Assembly: GCA_016786495.1 (NCBI GenBank) | Contig: JAEUUJ010000081.1 | Coordinates: 1-64,000, forward strand | DNA length: 64,000 bases | DNA from: Cyclobacteriaceae bacterium | GTDB lineage: Bacteria; Bacteroidota; Bacteroidia; Cytophagales; Cyclobacteriaceae | Reading direction: 5' to 3' | In this document: in pieces, positions 8,877 to 17,649 of the stretch | How the letters are laid out: every line of letters begins with the position of its first letter | Position numbering within the stretch: the stretch's first letter is position 1 | The notes under the pieces: generated by a model | Seen by the model: the letters and a program-made list of their open reading frames with translations, nothing else | The model's database searches: none | Told to the model about the DNA's origin: nothing | Made by a program: the position numbers and the translations under genes

Positions 8877-9446
8877 TTAGGCAGGGAATACGTTGTCTTT
8901 AAATATCTTAACCGCTATCGCGAGCAGGATCACACCAAAGATTCTTCGTAGTACTGCAAAACCTGCTTTGCCGATCACCCGCTCCAGCCATGCCGATAAC
9001 CGTAGCACCGCATACACGAAAACCAGGTTGATCACAATGCCGACCAGAATGTTGATTTCGGCATAAACAGCGCGGAGCGAGAGGATGGTAGTCAGGGTTC
9101 CTGCACCGGCAATCAGCGGGAAGGCAATCGGAACAATAGAACCTGTGCCTTTGGCATCCGGATCGTCTTTAATCAGGGTAATGCCGAGAATCATTTCCAT
9201 CGCTACAATGAAAATGACAATCGCACCGGCTACGGCGAACGATGCCACGTCAAGACCAAACAGGTTAAGAATGGATTGGCCGAGGTAAAGAAATGCAATC
9301 ATCAAGACGGCAGAAATGATGGTAGCCTTTTCGGCATGTATTCGCCCTTCGCGTTTGCGGATGTTAATGATAAACGGGATGGAACCCAGGATATCAATCA
9401 CAGAGAATAGAATAAGGGTTACCGAAAATATTTCCTTGAAATTCAT
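8877..9446 (-). CDS. MarC family integral membrane protein
   Basis: A 189-residue protein with about six transmembrane segments covering most of its length, matching the small MarC (UPF0056) family in size and pattern. Visible family features are an N-terminal helix with LFSVIDILGSIPFII and the central GTGSIVPIAFPLIAGAGTLTTI (about 101-122), where the PxAxPLxAGPG-like signature is found. MarC was once linked to multiple antibiotic resistance, but that has been withdrawn and the transport role remains unknown. It follows the TPR gene by 25 bases in the same direction. Confidence 0.9.
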   Translation of the reverse strand: MNFKEIFSVTLILFSVIDILGSIPFIINIRKREGRIHAEKATIISAVLMIAFLYLGQSILNLFGLDVASFAVAGAIVIFIVAMEMILGITLIKDDPDAKGTGSIVPIAFPLIAGAGTLTTILSLRAVYAEINILVGIVINLVFVYAVLRLSAWLERVIGKAGFAVLRRIFGVILLAIAVKIFKDNVFPA

Positions 9447-9471
9447 GTCGCAAAGCTACAGAAAAAGAAGC

Positions 9472-10137
9472 TTACCGCTTGGGTTTCGAAGATTCTTCGA
9501 GGCGCTGTAAAAAGTCTTTCGACAATTGATGGTCAGGGTCAACCGCCAGTGCCCGGTTAAAATACTGTTTCGCGGAGTGGAGGTCGCCCAGCTTCAGGTA
9601 ACATTCCCCGATCGAAAACTCGGCCAGCGCACTGTAGGGGTGGATGGTCAGCGACAATTTGAAATCATCGATTGCGTCCTTCCACCGGCCCAGGTCCATT
9701 TTGCAGAATGCCCGGTTGTCGAGGGCCTCATACAGTGTCGGGAAAAGATCAAACGCCCGGGTATATTTTTCAATGGCTTCTTCGTGCTTTTTCTGATCCG
9801 TTAATGCATAGCCTTCATGAAAGTAACGGGTGGCTTCTTCAATGATTGAATCCATGTTCTGCGTTTGGCGAAGGTATTCGTGATAGCCAATCAGTTCTTC
9901 ATCGCGCACGCGGCTTTTTTTAAACAGAACAGGATTTTCAAATCCGTTTTTATCAATCGGAAAATGGTGGATGAACACGGTTAGTGCTTCAACCTTTTCA
10001 GGGTCTGGTAAATGTTCAGCGGGCGAATAGCCCAAGACATGATAGGTACCGAAATCGCGATCCACCTTCAGCACTTTGTGGAGATGGTATTTGTTTTCGA
10101 TGCGGGTATAGAAGATATCGCCTTCGGTAAATTCCAT
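9472..10137 (-). CDS. TPR-repeat protein with N-terminal beta domain
   Basis: A 221-residue probably cytoplasmic protein with no signal peptide. The N-terminal half (1-100) has a small domain beginning MEFTEGDIFYTRIENKYHLHK. The C-terminal half contains about three tetratricopeptide repeats (about 112-215), for example YTRAFDLFPTLYEALDNRAFCKMDLGRWKDA and IGECYLKLGDLHSAKQYFNRALAVDP. TPRs mediate protein-protein contacts; the partner is unknown. It lies between the antiporter gene (51 bases upstream) and marC (25 bases downstream) on the same strand, so the three may form one transcript. Confidence 0.75.
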   Translation of the reverse strand: MEFTEGDIFYTRIENKYHLHKVLKVDRDFGTYHVLGYSPAEHLPDPEKVEALTVFIHHFPIDKNGFENPVLFKKSRVRDEELIGYHEYLRQTQNMDSIIEEATRYFHEGYALTDQKKHEEAIEKYTRAFDLFPTLYEALDNRAFCKMDLGRWKDAIDDFKLSLTIHPYSALAEFSIGECYLKLGDLHSAKQYFNRALAVDPDHQLSKDFLQRLEESSKPKR

Positions 10138-10188
10138 AGCGGTTGTGGGAACGCCTGTGAAGATACGTGTTTATCTGGTATGCGCGTG

Positions 10189-11439
10189 TTACTTAACCCG
10201 CTTGTTTGGTTTTTGCATCTGCGTAAGCTTGCCCACCGTGAGCCCCTGGACAACGATGGAGAATACCACCACGTAATACGTAATTGCCATGAACAAATTG
10301 TGATGCAAATGGTCGTCAATCGTTAGGGCAAGTGCAACGGAAACACCTCCGCGTAAACCTCCCCAAACCAAAATAGTGATGGTTCGGGCATCGAACGTGC
10401 CGATGTTGGGAACGAATTTGATGGGCAGCCAGATGGAAAAGAACCTGGCCAGCAGAACAATGAGGATGGTGAGCGGGCCGATGATCCAATACTGCTGCAG
10501 GTTCGGTATCAGTAACAACTCGAACCCGATGATGAGGAACAACATCGCGTTCAGAATCTCATCGATCAGTTCCCAGAACTTGTCGAGGTAATCTTTATCT
10601 GCAGCAGACATCGCCACCGCTTTACCGTAGTTTCCGATAACAAGTCCTGCCGCGACCATCGTTAACGGTCCGGAAATGTGCAGCATGCGCGTGATCAGAT
10701 AGCCACCCATCACTACGGCCAGCGTAATCATCACGGTTACGTTGTAACTGTTGATTCTTTTAATCCCCTGCGAGGCTATGTATCCAAGCAGAAGGCCCAT
10801 GAGCAGTCCGCCTCCGGCTTCCTGAAGAAACAATCCGCTGATGTGCAGAAACGTCAGGTCTACTTCGCTTCCCCGGGCAAGTTGCAGCAACACGGCAAAC
10901 AGCACTACCGCAACACCATCATTGAACAGCGATTCACCGGCAACTTTTATTTCGAGTGATTTTCGGATGCCAGCTTTTTTCAAAATGCCGATTACTGCAA
11001 TCGGATCGGTAGGGGAGATGAGTGCGCCAAATACCAGGCATTCAATGAAGGGAATGGTAACGCCCAGTAAGATGAAGGTGAAATACATCATCGTACCCAC
11101 AAAGAAGGTAGAGATGATTACACCCACCGTAGAAAACATCATGACCGGGATGCGTTGCTTGCGCAGATCGTGGAGGCTGATGTGAATCGCTCCGGCAAAG
11201 AGCAGGAAGTTCAGCATAGAACCCATGAGTACTTCCGTGAAGTCAACACTGGCAATGATATCGGTGAAACCGGTAAACATATCGGGATACGATTTACCCG
11301 CGATTACGAGGCTGATGGATACAAGCATGGCCAGAAGCATGATGCCAATAGCCGATGGCAACTTCAAATACCTGAGGTTCAGGTATGAAAAGATGGCCGT
11401 AAGCACAATCAGGACCGAAAAAGAATAGTATAACTCCAT
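10189..11439 (-). CDS. Na+/H+ antiporter, CPA1 (NhaP-like) family
   Basis: A 416-residue cation/proton antiporter of the inner membrane with about 12 predicted transmembrane helices. The family signatures are clear: SPTDPIAV (142-149), and GESLFNDGVAVVLF (168-181) whose Asn173-Asp174 pair is the ion-binding ND motif. The later segment TITILVWGGLRGGVSVALAL is also typical of NhaP/NHE proteins. The long C-terminal RCK-type regulatory tail found in some relatives is absent. It probably contributes to pH and sodium homeostasis. It is first of a possible three-gene leftward unit with the TPR protein and MarC. Confidence 0.92.
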   Translation of the reverse strand: MELYYSFSVLIVLTAIFSYLNLRYLKLPSAIGIMLLAMLVSISLVIAGKSYPDMFTGFTDIIASVDFTEVLMGSMLNFLLFAGAIHISLHDLRKQRIPVMMFSTVGVIISTFFVGTMMYFTFILLGVTIPFIECLVFGALISPTDPIAVIGILKKAGIRKSLEIKVAGESLFNDGVAVVLFAVLLQLARGSEVDLTFLHISGLFLQEAGGGLLMGLLLGYIASQGIKRINSYNVTVMITLAVVMGGYLITRMLHISGPLTMVAAGLVIGNYGKAVAMSAADKDYLDKFWELIDEILNAMLFLIIGFELLLIPNLQQYWIIGPLTILIVLLARFFSIWLPIKFVPNIGTFDARTITILVWGGLRGGVSVALALTIDDHLHHNLFMAITYYVVVFSIVVQGLTVGKLTQMQKPNKRVK

Positions 11440-11657
11440 AGTTCCGTTTGCCGGACTTTAAAGATAGCAAAAACTGCTATTAAATGATGAAGGCCAACCC
11501 GTCTGGCCAGCCTTCAACCCCTGTAGTTACTCTAAACCTCAACTACGAAGAACGATGCTGTCATTTATCAAAAATGAATAAAGCATAACAGCAATAATAA
11601 CAGAGAAGCACAAGCCTGCGAGGCAGCAGGATGCTCATGCACAGAAAGCAAATTGGA

Positions 11658-11984
11658 TCAGATCAGATAGGTACAGTTCAGCTTGAACAGCGGTTCGTGT
11701 AATGGCCGCGTGTTTCCGTTGTTGTGAGAGCAACCGGAAAACTGTTGTGTAAGAATGCTGGTGAGGAAAGAAAAGTCGATCAGTTCGACTGCCAGGAAGG
11801 TACGATGGTTTGATTCTTCAATCTCTTCCGAATCCTCTGTGAAGAGCACATCCAGGCAGATGCCTGCCTCATGATGGATGGAATGGTAAGAAGCCTTAGT
11901 GTTGGCAGTTTGTTCCTGAATGCCCGCCTGCGCAATCCCGAAGGATATGAATTGAATGAACAGGACGATAATGATGGAACGCAT
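11658..11984 (-). CDS. Small secreted protein of unknown function
   Basis: A 108-residue open frame starting with a good signal peptide (MRSIIIVLFIQFISFGIAQA). The mature part is about 88 residues with no domain I recognise; it contains three cysteines (CLDV, GCSH, NCTY) and a hydrophobic C-terminus FKLNCTYLI. It stands alone: about 220 bases from the antiporter gene and 71 bases from the aminotransferase gene end. The signal peptide and lack of a better alternative support it; the absence of a family assignment leaves it tentative. Confidence 0.5.
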   Translation of the reverse strand: MRSIIIVLFIQFISFGIAQAGIQEQTANTKASYHSIHHEAGICLDVLFTEDSEEIEESNHRTFLAVELIDFSFLTSILTQQFSGCSHNNGNTRPLHEPLFKLNCTYLI

Positions 11985-12055
11985 GTGGCTGACGATAAGG
12001 CAAATGTCACAACATTCTGCAGAAATTTGAAAAAATCGGAAAATTTAATTTTGCC

Positions 12056-13117
12056 TCACCGATTCAGATTCTGAAGAAACTTTGTGAGCGATTTTATCTC
12101 CCGGTCGGTAATGGCGGGGAAATTGGCAATCCGAAGCGTGGTCGGTTTGAGATCGCCATAGCCATCACCCAGCAGGAAGCCTGCGGCCTTTGCCGATTTT
12201 TTGATCTTCTGAATAGTTTTTTCATCGGCCGTCAACGGCAGAACCGTGAACGAGCGTACGGCTTCATTTCGGATCAGGTGGCTGAGTTTTGGTTGCTTCG
12301 CCAGTACCGCCAACCATTGGTGGTATCGGTTCACCAAAATCTTATGAATGGCAGCGATGGGTTTCACGTCTTCCATCACCCGCATCAACAAATAAATGCC
12401 CAGCACATTCGGGGTACAGGAGGTTTGCCACTTGAGCATCATGTCGGTCATAAAAACCGCACTGTTATAAAATTGCCGGTTGTTGATTTCATGGGCGCGA
12501 ACAATGGCAACTGGCGAGCAAATCATTATTCCGAGGCCTGCCGGTAATCCAAAACACTTTTGAACAGAGGCAAGCCAGATGTCGGCTGCGGAGAAATCGA
12601 GTTTAATACCTGCGAGCGAGGAGGTTGCGTCTACAGCAATCAGATGCTTGGGATTGCTTGTGCGAATGCCTTTGATAATTTCATTGCTTACCTGGGTTCC
12701 GTTCGAAGTTTCGTTCTGTGTAATGCAGATCAAATTATGTTCTCCTTCAAACACCGACTGTCCGGGATTCAACGCGGTTTCCCGCCCAAAGGGTAAAGCC
12801 GTTGCTCCCGGTCTGATCTTGCGGGTGTACTCGTACCACTTTTCACCGAACGCTCCATTATAAAGGTGAAAGCTTTTGTGGGTGATCCACGACTGTGCCA
12901 CCACTTCCCAGCATTCGGTGGCAGACGAAGTAAACAAGATGGTGTACTCTTTCGGAATGGCAAGCTTCTGCTTCAGCAGCGTTACGGTTTTCTTCATCAA
13001 TGCCATGAACTCAGTACTGCGGTGGTTCATGCTCAGTATTCCGCTGGTGTGTGCGTCTTTTACATACCTGGGAATGTTGTCATATACGCGTGAAGGGCCG
13101 GGATAAAAGGAAATCAT
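12056..13117 (-). CDS. Class V aminotransferase (phosphoserine aminotransferase-like)
   Basis: A 353-residue PLP-dependent enzyme of aminotransferase class V. The N-terminus SFYPGPSRV resembles the FxPGPxxL opening of SerC and serine-glyoxylate aminotransferases; the PLP Asp lies in LIAVDATSSLAG and the Schiff-base lysine is Lys187 in SVQKCFGLPAG. The likely reaction is transamination of 3-phosphohydroxypyruvate in serine biosynthesis, but class V enzymes are hard to separate by eye, so no symbol is given. The start is the ATG at 13117; longer frames add residues unlike the family. It lies seven bases after aroQ, in one operon. Confidence 0.8.
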   Translation of the reverse strand: MISFYPGPSRVYDNIPRYVKDAHTSGILSMNHRSTEFMALMKKTVTLLKQKLAIPKEYTILFTSSATECWEVVAQSWITHKSFHLYNGAFGEKWYEYTRKIRPGATALPFGRETALNPGQSVFEGEHNLICITQNETSNGTQVSNEIIKGIRTSNPKHLIAVDATSSLAGIKLDFSAADIWLASVQKCFGLPAGLGIMICSPVAIVRAHEINNRQFYNSAVFMTDMMLKWQTSCTPNVLGIYLLMRVMEDVKPIAAIHKILVNRYHQWLAVLAKQPKLSHLIRNEAVRSFTVLPLTADEKTIQKIKKSAKAAGFLLGDGYGDLKPTTLRIANFPAITDREIKSLTKFLQNLNR

Positions 13118-13124
13118 GTGGATC

Positions 13125-13556
13125 TTACCTCGCTGCGTTCTTCTGCAATGCCCATTGAACTGCCAGTGCATATCCCTCCATGCCAAAGCCCGTAATCAAG
13201 CCGGCACATTTAGAGGTAATCAGGCTTGTGTGCCTGAATTCTTCCCGGGCATAAATATTGGAGATGTGAACTTCCACCACCGGAGTTTTGATGGAGGCAA
13301 TGGCATCGTGCATAGCGATAGATGTGTGGGTATAGGCGCCTGCATTCAGTATGATCGCGTCAAATGAAAATCCTGTTTCCTGCAACTTGTTGATGATCTC
13401 ACCTTCCACGTTCGACTGATAATAACTAAACGTTACCTGCGGGAAACGCTTTTTCAGGTCTTCGTAAAAGGCATCAAATGTTTGGCTGCCGTAAACTTCG
13501 GGTTCGCGCTTTCCGAGCAAATTCAGGTTCGGCCCGTTGATGATCTGGATTTTCAT
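13125..13556 (-). CDS. aroQ: Type II 3-dehydroquinate dehydratase
   Basis: A 143-residue type II dehydroquinase, which converts 3-dehydroquinate to 3-dehydroshikimate in the shikimate pathway. Diagnostic motifs are INGPNLNLLGKREPEVYG (6-23) with catalytic Tyr22, NAGAYTHTS (substrate-binding Asn and Thr-His), and VEVHISNIYAREEFRHTS containing the catalytic His and Arg region. Length is normal for the family, whose members form dodecamers. It is first of a two-gene operon with the class V aminotransferase, and is divergent from xerD with only 30 bases between start codons. Confidence 0.97.
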   Translation of the reverse strand: MKIQIINGPNLNLLGKREPEVYGSQTFDAFYEDLKKRFPQVTFSYYQSNVEGEIINKLQETGFSFDAIILNAGAYTHTSIAMHDAIASIKTPVVEVHISNIYAREEFRHTSLITSKCAGLITGFGMEGYALAVQWALQKNAAR

Positions 13557-13572
13557 GGCTCCTAAGTTAAAA

Positions 13573-13580
13573 TAATTTGC
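13573..13580 (+). promoter_or_regulatory. Probable -7 box for xerD
   Basis: TAATTTGC resembles the Bacteroidota -7 element but has one base fewer between TA and TTTG. It lies seven bases before the GTG start of xerD, in the 30-base divergent gap with aroQ, so an xerD leader would be nearly absent. Confidence 0.3.
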
Positions 13581-13586
13581 ACATTT

Positions 13587-14504
13587 GTGTCATCGTTGCA
13601 CACTGTGAACTGGGACTTACACATAAAAGGATTTGGTCATTACCTGAAGCTGGAACGCTCTTTGTCGGAAAATTCCATTCAGGCGTACGTCCGGGATGTG
13701 GAGAAGCTGAAGCAGTTTATGGAGGGCGACCATCCGAAAGTCAGTCCGCTTACGCTCACCACAAAACATCTGCAGGGCTTTCTGCAGTACATTAATGAGC
13801 TGGGCATGAGTGCGTATAGCCAGGCCCGGATTCTTTCCGGCATCAAGAGTTTCTACAAATACCTGATGTTTGAAGAGCTGATTACGAAAGATCCAACCGA
13901 GTTGATTGAAGGGCCGAAGATAGGCCGCAAACTGCCGGATACGCTGAGCTATCCGGAAATTGAAAGCCTGTTGAACGCCATTGATCTTTCAAAACCGGAG
14001 GGAGGAAGAAACCGCGCCATGCTTGAGGTTTTATACAGTTCCGGGCTACGCGTATCGGAATTGGTAGAGCTTAAGCGCACCAACGTGTATTTCGATATCG
14101 GATTTTTACGTGTGATCGGAAAAGGTAATAAAGAGCGACTCGTTCCGATTGGTCGCGATGCGATGAAGTATTTAAAGATTTACCTCGAAGAAATCCGTGT
14201 ACACATTCCGGTGCAGAACGGGTATGAGGCGGATGTGTTTTTGAATAAACGCGGAAAGCGGATTACCCGCGTTTCTGTATTCAATATGATAAAAGAACTA
14301 GCGCAGCGCACGGGTCTGAAGAAAACAATCAGTCCGCATACGTTCCGGCATTCGTTTGCCACGCACTTGATTGAAGGCGGGGCTGACCTTCGGGCGGTTC
14401 AGGAAATGCTGGGGCATGAGTCGATTACGACTACCGAAATTTATACGCATCTCGACCGGGATTACCTGCGCCAGGTGATAACGGAATTTCATCCGCGAAA
14501 GTAA
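13587..14504 (+). CDS. xerD: Tyrosine recombinase XerD/XerC type
   Basis: A 305-residue site-specific tyrosine recombinase, the size of chromosome-dimer-resolving Xer proteins that act at dif with FtsK. It has an N-terminal SAM-like DNA-binding domain (about 8-100) and a catalytic domain with Arg155 (SSGLRVSEL), His251 and Arg254 (SPHTFRHSF), His277 (MLGHESI) and the nucleophile Tyr286 (EIYTH). The start is GTG at 13587; an alternative GTG at 13605 (VNWDLHIKGF) would also give a full family N-terminus. Nothing mobile is nearby, so a housekeeping role is likelier than an integrase. It is followed after two bases by the DUF4136 gene. Confidence 0.9.
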   Translation: MSSLHTVNWDLHIKGFGHYLKLERSLSENSIQAYVRDVEKLKQFMEGDHPKVSPLTLTTKHLQGFLQYINELGMSAYSQARILSGIKSFYKYLMFEELITKDPTELIEGPKIGRKLPDTLSYPEIESLLNAIDLSKPEGGRNRAMLEVLYSSGLRVSELVELKRTNVYFDIGFLRVIGKGNKERLVPIGRDAMKYLKIYLEEIRVHIPVQNGYEADVFLNKRGKRITRVSVFNMIKELAQRTGLKKTISPHTFRHSFATHLIEGGADLRAVQEMLGHESITTTEIYTHLDRDYLRQVITEFHPRK

Positions 14505-14506
14505 AA

Positions 14507-15115
14507 ATGGTATCTTCCCTTAAATCATGGGTTATGAAAGCATGTATCGTGAGCGCATTGTTGTGTGTGCTGAGTATTTCCGTATCAGGTCAGGATTTTA
14601 AAACCTCTACGCGGAAAGGTATTGATCTCAAAAAGTACGACACGTTTACCATTGTTCGGGGGGAGGTGATCACGAGTGAAGACAGTAAGCTCGACAAAGA
14701 TCAGTTTTATAAAGACTTCGTGCGGATTGCGGTTAAGGAGCTTGAAGCGCGGGGATATAACTATGTAGCGGATTCAACTGCAACACTTTCGTTGTCGTAT
14801 GTAGCCGAGACATCGCGTGTCGTGGAATCGGAAAATGTTGGGCCGCTGGGGCAGATGCCACAACGTAATGCGGGAGATGTACAAACCCAAACGTGGTCGC
14901 GCGATTTTACGCGGGGCTCGTTAATCATTTCTGCGGAGGTTGGTAAGTCCGGGGAGGCGGGGCAAAACAATCAGGTATGGTCGGCAGAAGGATCGATGGA
15001 TGTTGCCCGAACGCGGGGAGGTAATGTATTGGAATATGCAATTAAAAATGCATTGCGGGATTTTCCCAGTAAGTTCGAGAAGGAAAAGAGACGGAAGCGC
15101 AATAAAAAAGGCTGA
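14507..15115 (+). CDS. DUF4136-like secreted protein
   Basis: A 202-residue exported protein. The signal peptide ends SVSGQ (about residue 29), and the ATG at 14534 (MKACIV) is an equally good start. The mature part has the DUF4136 pattern: KKYDTFTIVRG early, then FVRIAVKELEARGYNYVADSTATLSLSY, then a strand giving WSAEGSMDVA and a C-terminal helix IKNALRDFPSKF. It ends in a very basic tail (KEKRRKRNKKG). Function unknown. It follows xerD by two bases, so it shares that transcript; its stop codon lies in the left arm of the bidirectional terminator shared with the next gene. Confidence 0.75.
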   Translation: MVSSLKSWVMKACIVSALLCVLSISVSGQDFKTSTRKGIDLKKYDTFTIVRGEVITSEDSKLDKDQFYKDFVRIAVKELEARGYNYVADSTATLSLSYVAETSRVVESENVGPLGQMPQRNAGDVQTQTWSRDFTRGSLIISAEVGKSGEAGQNNQVWSAEGSMDVARTRGGNVLEYAIKNALRDFPSKFEKEKRRKRNKKG

Positions 15116-15138
15116 CGAACATGTCAGCCTTTTATTTT
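15105..15138. terminator. Bidirectional intrinsic terminator
   Basis: The inverted repeat AAAAAGGCTGAC/GTCAGCCTTTT with a short loop is flanked by T-rich sequence on both strands. It separates the convergent DUF4136 and beta-barrel genes. The DUF4136 stop codon (15113-15115) is inside the stem. Confidence 0.85.
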
Positions 15139-15154
15139 TATGTCTTAGACAAGC

Positions 15155-15613
15155 TTATCTAAGCTTGAACTTGGCACCGAAAAATAGGCCGAGCTGATCG
15201 GCATCGCCCAGTACAAACTTCACTTCCGTGAAGGGTTCCCAGCTCTTACCAATGTTAAAGTTTGCACCCGCACCGAGGTTAAGGCCTACTTCACTTTCAC
15301 CATCAAAGCCGTCTGCTTTGGCATTAAACAAGTTAATACCGGCCAATCCGTAAAAATCAGCTGAACCTGCCTTTGTAAAATAGTAGTTTGCGTTCACGTT
15401 AAATTCCCAAACGCTTGCATTGTCTACAAACCAGTATACAAAACTTGGAGCAACAGAAACTTTTGAATTGATATTGAATTCACCATTTACTCCTAATCCC
15501 AGTTGCTCCACATCTGTTCCATAGCCGAGCATTACACCAATTTTCTGGGCATTGGAATCGTACGATGCAATCATGCACACGATAAAGGCCAGCGCCACTC
15601 CTAATTTTTTCAT
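15155..15613 (-). CDS. Outer membrane beta-barrel (porin-like) protein
   Basis: A 152-residue exported protein with a signal peptide ending SYDSNAQ. The rest alternates polar and hydrophobic residues in strands, for example VSVAPSFVYWFV, VWEFNVNANYYF, EVGLNLGAGANFNIG and LGLFFGAKFKLR, and ends in a strand as outer-membrane barrels do; about eight strands fit an OmpX/OmpA-type small barrel. The ATG at 15613 is chosen; one at 15625 adds four residues. It has an exact TAGCTTTG promoter box back to back with that of pyrD. Its ligand or role is unknown. Confidence 0.75.
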   Translation of the reverse strand: MKKLGVALAFIVCMIASYDSNAQKIGVMLGYGTDVEQLGLGVNGEFNINSKVSVAPSFVYWFVDNASVWEFNVNANYYFTKAGSADFYGLAGINLFNAKADGFDGESEVGLNLGAGANFNIGKSWEPFTEVKFVLGDADQLGLFFGAKFKLR

Positions 15614-15645
15614 ACGTTGAGTCATATTTGGTTTTTAATTGATTA

Positions 15646-15653
15646 CAAAGCTA
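15646..15653 (-). promoter_or_regulatory. -7 promoter box of the beta-barrel gene
   Basis: TAGCTTTG on the minus strand exactly matches TAnnTTTG, 32 bases upstream of the ATG at 15613. It directly abuts the opposite-facing box of pyrD. Confidence 0.5.
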
Positions 15654-15661
15654 TACTTTTG
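15654..15661 (+). promoter_or_regulatory. -7 promoter box of pyrD
   Basis: TACTTTTG exactly matches TAnnTTTG, 23 bases upstream of the pyrD ATG. A TTTG at 15627-15630, 23 bases further upstream, could be the -33 element; the usual spacing is nearer 19-21. Confidence 0.5.
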
Positions 15662-15684
15662 AGCCGAAAACCGCCTGCATCCCC

Positions 15685-16719
15685 ATGTACAAATTCCTGT
15701 TTCGGCCAATTCTTTTTTTGATCGATGCCGAACGTGTTCATCATCTTGTTTTTAAGCTCTTATCCCTTGCCGGAAAAATGCCCGGAGTAAAATCTTTACT
15801 CGGTTCAATTTTCACCTATAAACATACAACCCTCGGGAGAAACATTCTCGGCCTGCATTTCGAAAATCCCGTTGGACTCGCTGCCGGGTTCGATAAAGAC
15901 GCCAAACTGATCGATGAATTGAGTTGCTTCGGGTTCGGTTTTATTGAAATCGGAACGCTGACACCCAAACCGCAGCCGGGTAACGAAAAACCGAGGCTTT
16001 TTCGCCTGAAGGCTGATCAGGCCTTGATTAACCGGATGGGGTTCAACAACGGAGGTGTTGTTCAGGCAGCAGGGAGACTCAAAAAAAGAAAATCAAAAGT
16101 TATTGTTGGAGGTAACATCGGTAAAAATAAAATCACCCCAAACGACCAGGCTTTTACAGATTACACTAAATGTGTTGATGCCCTGGATGGATTAGTCGAT
16201 TACTTTGTTGTGAATGTAAGTTCACCAAATACACCGGGCTTGCGGGAGTTGCAGGAGAAGGAACCGTTGCGAAAACTGCTGGCCGATGTGAAAGCACTTA
16301 CGCTTTCGAAAACAAATCCGAAGCCTGTTTTGCTGAAGATTGCTCCCGACCTAACCACATCGCAGTTAGACGACATCGTTGAGATTCTGCTGGAGACAAA
16401 AACCGATGGGGTTATTGCTACGAACACCACTATTTCCCGAGAAGGACTTGCCACACCCGCTGGTGAATTAAACGCTATCGGCAATGGCGGCTTAAGCGGC
16501 AAGCCGTTACGCGACCGTTCAACGGAAGTAATTAAATACCTGCGCGAAAAACTGGGCCCGACCTATCCGATTATCGGAGTAGGCGGCATCATGACTGCCG
16601 AAGATGCGGTTGAAAAAATCAACGCCGGTGCCGACCTTGTTCAGATCTACACCGGCTTTATCTATGAAGGGCCGGGAATTGTGAAAAAGATTAACAGACT
16701 GATCAGGAATCAGTCTTAA
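15685..16719 (+). CDS. pyrD: Dihydroorotate dehydrogenase (quinone), class 2
   Basis: A 344-residue class 2 enzyme that oxidises dihydroorotate to orotate with FMN and membrane quinone in pyrimidine synthesis. It has the class 2 N-terminal membrane-associating helices ([21 protein letters not shown]), then [12 protein letters not shown], the NRMGFNNGG substrate motif, [10 protein letters not shown] with the catalytic Ser, [11 protein letters not shown], and the FMN phosphate-binding [11 protein letters not shown] and YTGFIYEGP. Length is normal. pyrF lies about 37 kb away in the window. It converges on the PorP gene with only three bases between stop codons. Confidence 0.97.
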   Translation: MYKFLFRPILFLIDAERVHHLVFKLLSLAGKMPGVKSLLGSIFTYKHTTLGRNILGLHFENPVGLAAGFDKDAKLIDELSCFGFGFIEIGTLTPKPQPGNEKPRLFRLKADQALINRMGFNNGGVVQAAGRLKKRKSKVIVGGNIGKNKITPNDQAFTDYTKCVDALDGLVDYFVVNVSSPNTPGLRELQEKEPLRKLLADVKALTLSKTNPKPVLLKIAPDLTTSQLDDIVEILLETKTDGVIATNTTISREGLATPAGELNAIGNGGLSGKPLRDRSTEVIKYLREKLGPTYPIIGVGGIMTAEDAVEKINAGADLVQIYTGFIYEGPGIVKKINRLIRNQS

Positions 16720-16722
16720 TTT

Positions 16723-17637
16723 TTAGAAACTCATCACCGAGTTGCTTTCATGGAATGTCAGGATCGCAGTTCTGAATCCGATCGTAATTTCGTGTGTTGT
16801 AAAGTTTGATCCAACCGAGTTGCCTGTTGGGACCTCGAATACATAGCCTACGCGGAACGAATTCCTGACCATGGCCTGAAGCATAATTCCATACGTATTA
16901 AAATTGCGCGTTACGAATCCCGCCTGATAGTTTTCAAACAGAATAAAAGACGCATTTACATCTACCGATGCGGGTGAGTGCTCCGTTAACTTGACAAGCG
17001 CGGAAGGTTTAAACCGAACGCGATCAGCTACAAAAAACAAATAAGATCCCATCACATAATAGTGTTGTGAATACACGGCTACGCTCATGTCTGCCTCATG
17101 AACATTTGCCTTCAACATTCTCGGAACAGAAAATCCGACATAAAAGGTATGAGAGGATAAAATTATACCCGCTCCAAGCGTGGGATTGAGTTTGCTTGCA
17201 GCGCCATCGAACAAAGGGTCTCCGGGGTCATACGGGTTAACCTTCGAATTATCAATTTTATAGTTGATCGCGCCAGCCTGAAGACCAAACGACAGTACTT
17301 TGTTGTTGTCAATCTTGATCCGGTATGCATAGGTCGCCATAAACTCGGTGGTTGTGCTGTTTCCGATTTTATCCGATACAAACATGACTCCGGTTGCCAT
17401 TCGGTTATCGAACAGTGAAACATGACCATTCAGGTTAACCGTTTTTGGACTGCCCTCAAGTCCGGTCCACTGGTGCCGGTAGCTCATGTTTACATTAAGA
17501 TCTTTCGTGAATCCGGCATACGCGGGATTGATAACAAAAGGATTGTTAATGTATTGTGCGTATAGCGGATCTTGTTGGCAGAAGGCTACAGTACAGACTA
17601 AAAAGACCAGCACGATGAGGATGAGGGATTTTTTCAT
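16723..17637 (-). CDS. PorP/SprF family T9SS outer membrane protein
   Basis: A 304-residue protein with a signal peptide (ending CTVAFC) and the family opening QQDPLYAQYINNPFVINPAYAG, followed by outer-membrane beta strands and the C-terminal GSNFTTHEITIGFRT region. PorP/SprF proteins are outer-membrane components tied to the type IX secretion system, often encoded beside a cargo protein with a type B sorting domain, whose attachment they assist. That is the arrangement here: it starts 13 bases after the 1562-residue cargo gene. It is clearly paralogous to the PorP encoded at 32849-33754. Confidence 0.92.
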   Translation of the reverse strand: MKKSLILIVLVFLVCTVAFCQQDPLYAQYINNPFVINPAYAGFTKDLNVNMSYRHQWTGLEGSPKTVNLNGHVSLFDNRMATGVMFVSDKIGNSTTTEFMATYAYRIKIDNNKVLSFGLQAGAINYKIDNSKVNPYDPGDPLFDGAASKLNPTLGAGIILSSHTFYVGFSVPRMLKANVHEADMSVAVYSQHYYVMGSYLFFVADRVRFKPSALVKLTEHSPASVDVNASFILFENYQAGFVTRNFNTYGIMLQAMVRNSFRVGYVFEVPTGNSVGSNFTTHEITIGFRTAILTFHESNSVMSF

Positions 17638-17649
17638 GGTGTGACGGGG

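Noticed and set aside
11489-11515. GAAGGC...GCCTTC hairpin between the antiporter and small secreted protein genes
   Set aside because: Competing stems and no T-run on either side; not convincing as a terminator.
11871-12074. 67-codon plus-strand open frame overlapping the small secreted protein gene
   Set aside because: The minus-strand frame has a proper signal peptide; this one has a composition unlike a real protein and runs into the aminotransferase gene end.
13587-14504. Phage or element integrase interpretation of the tyrosine recombinase
   Set aside because: Xer-like length and no att repeats, tRNA or mobile genes nearby.
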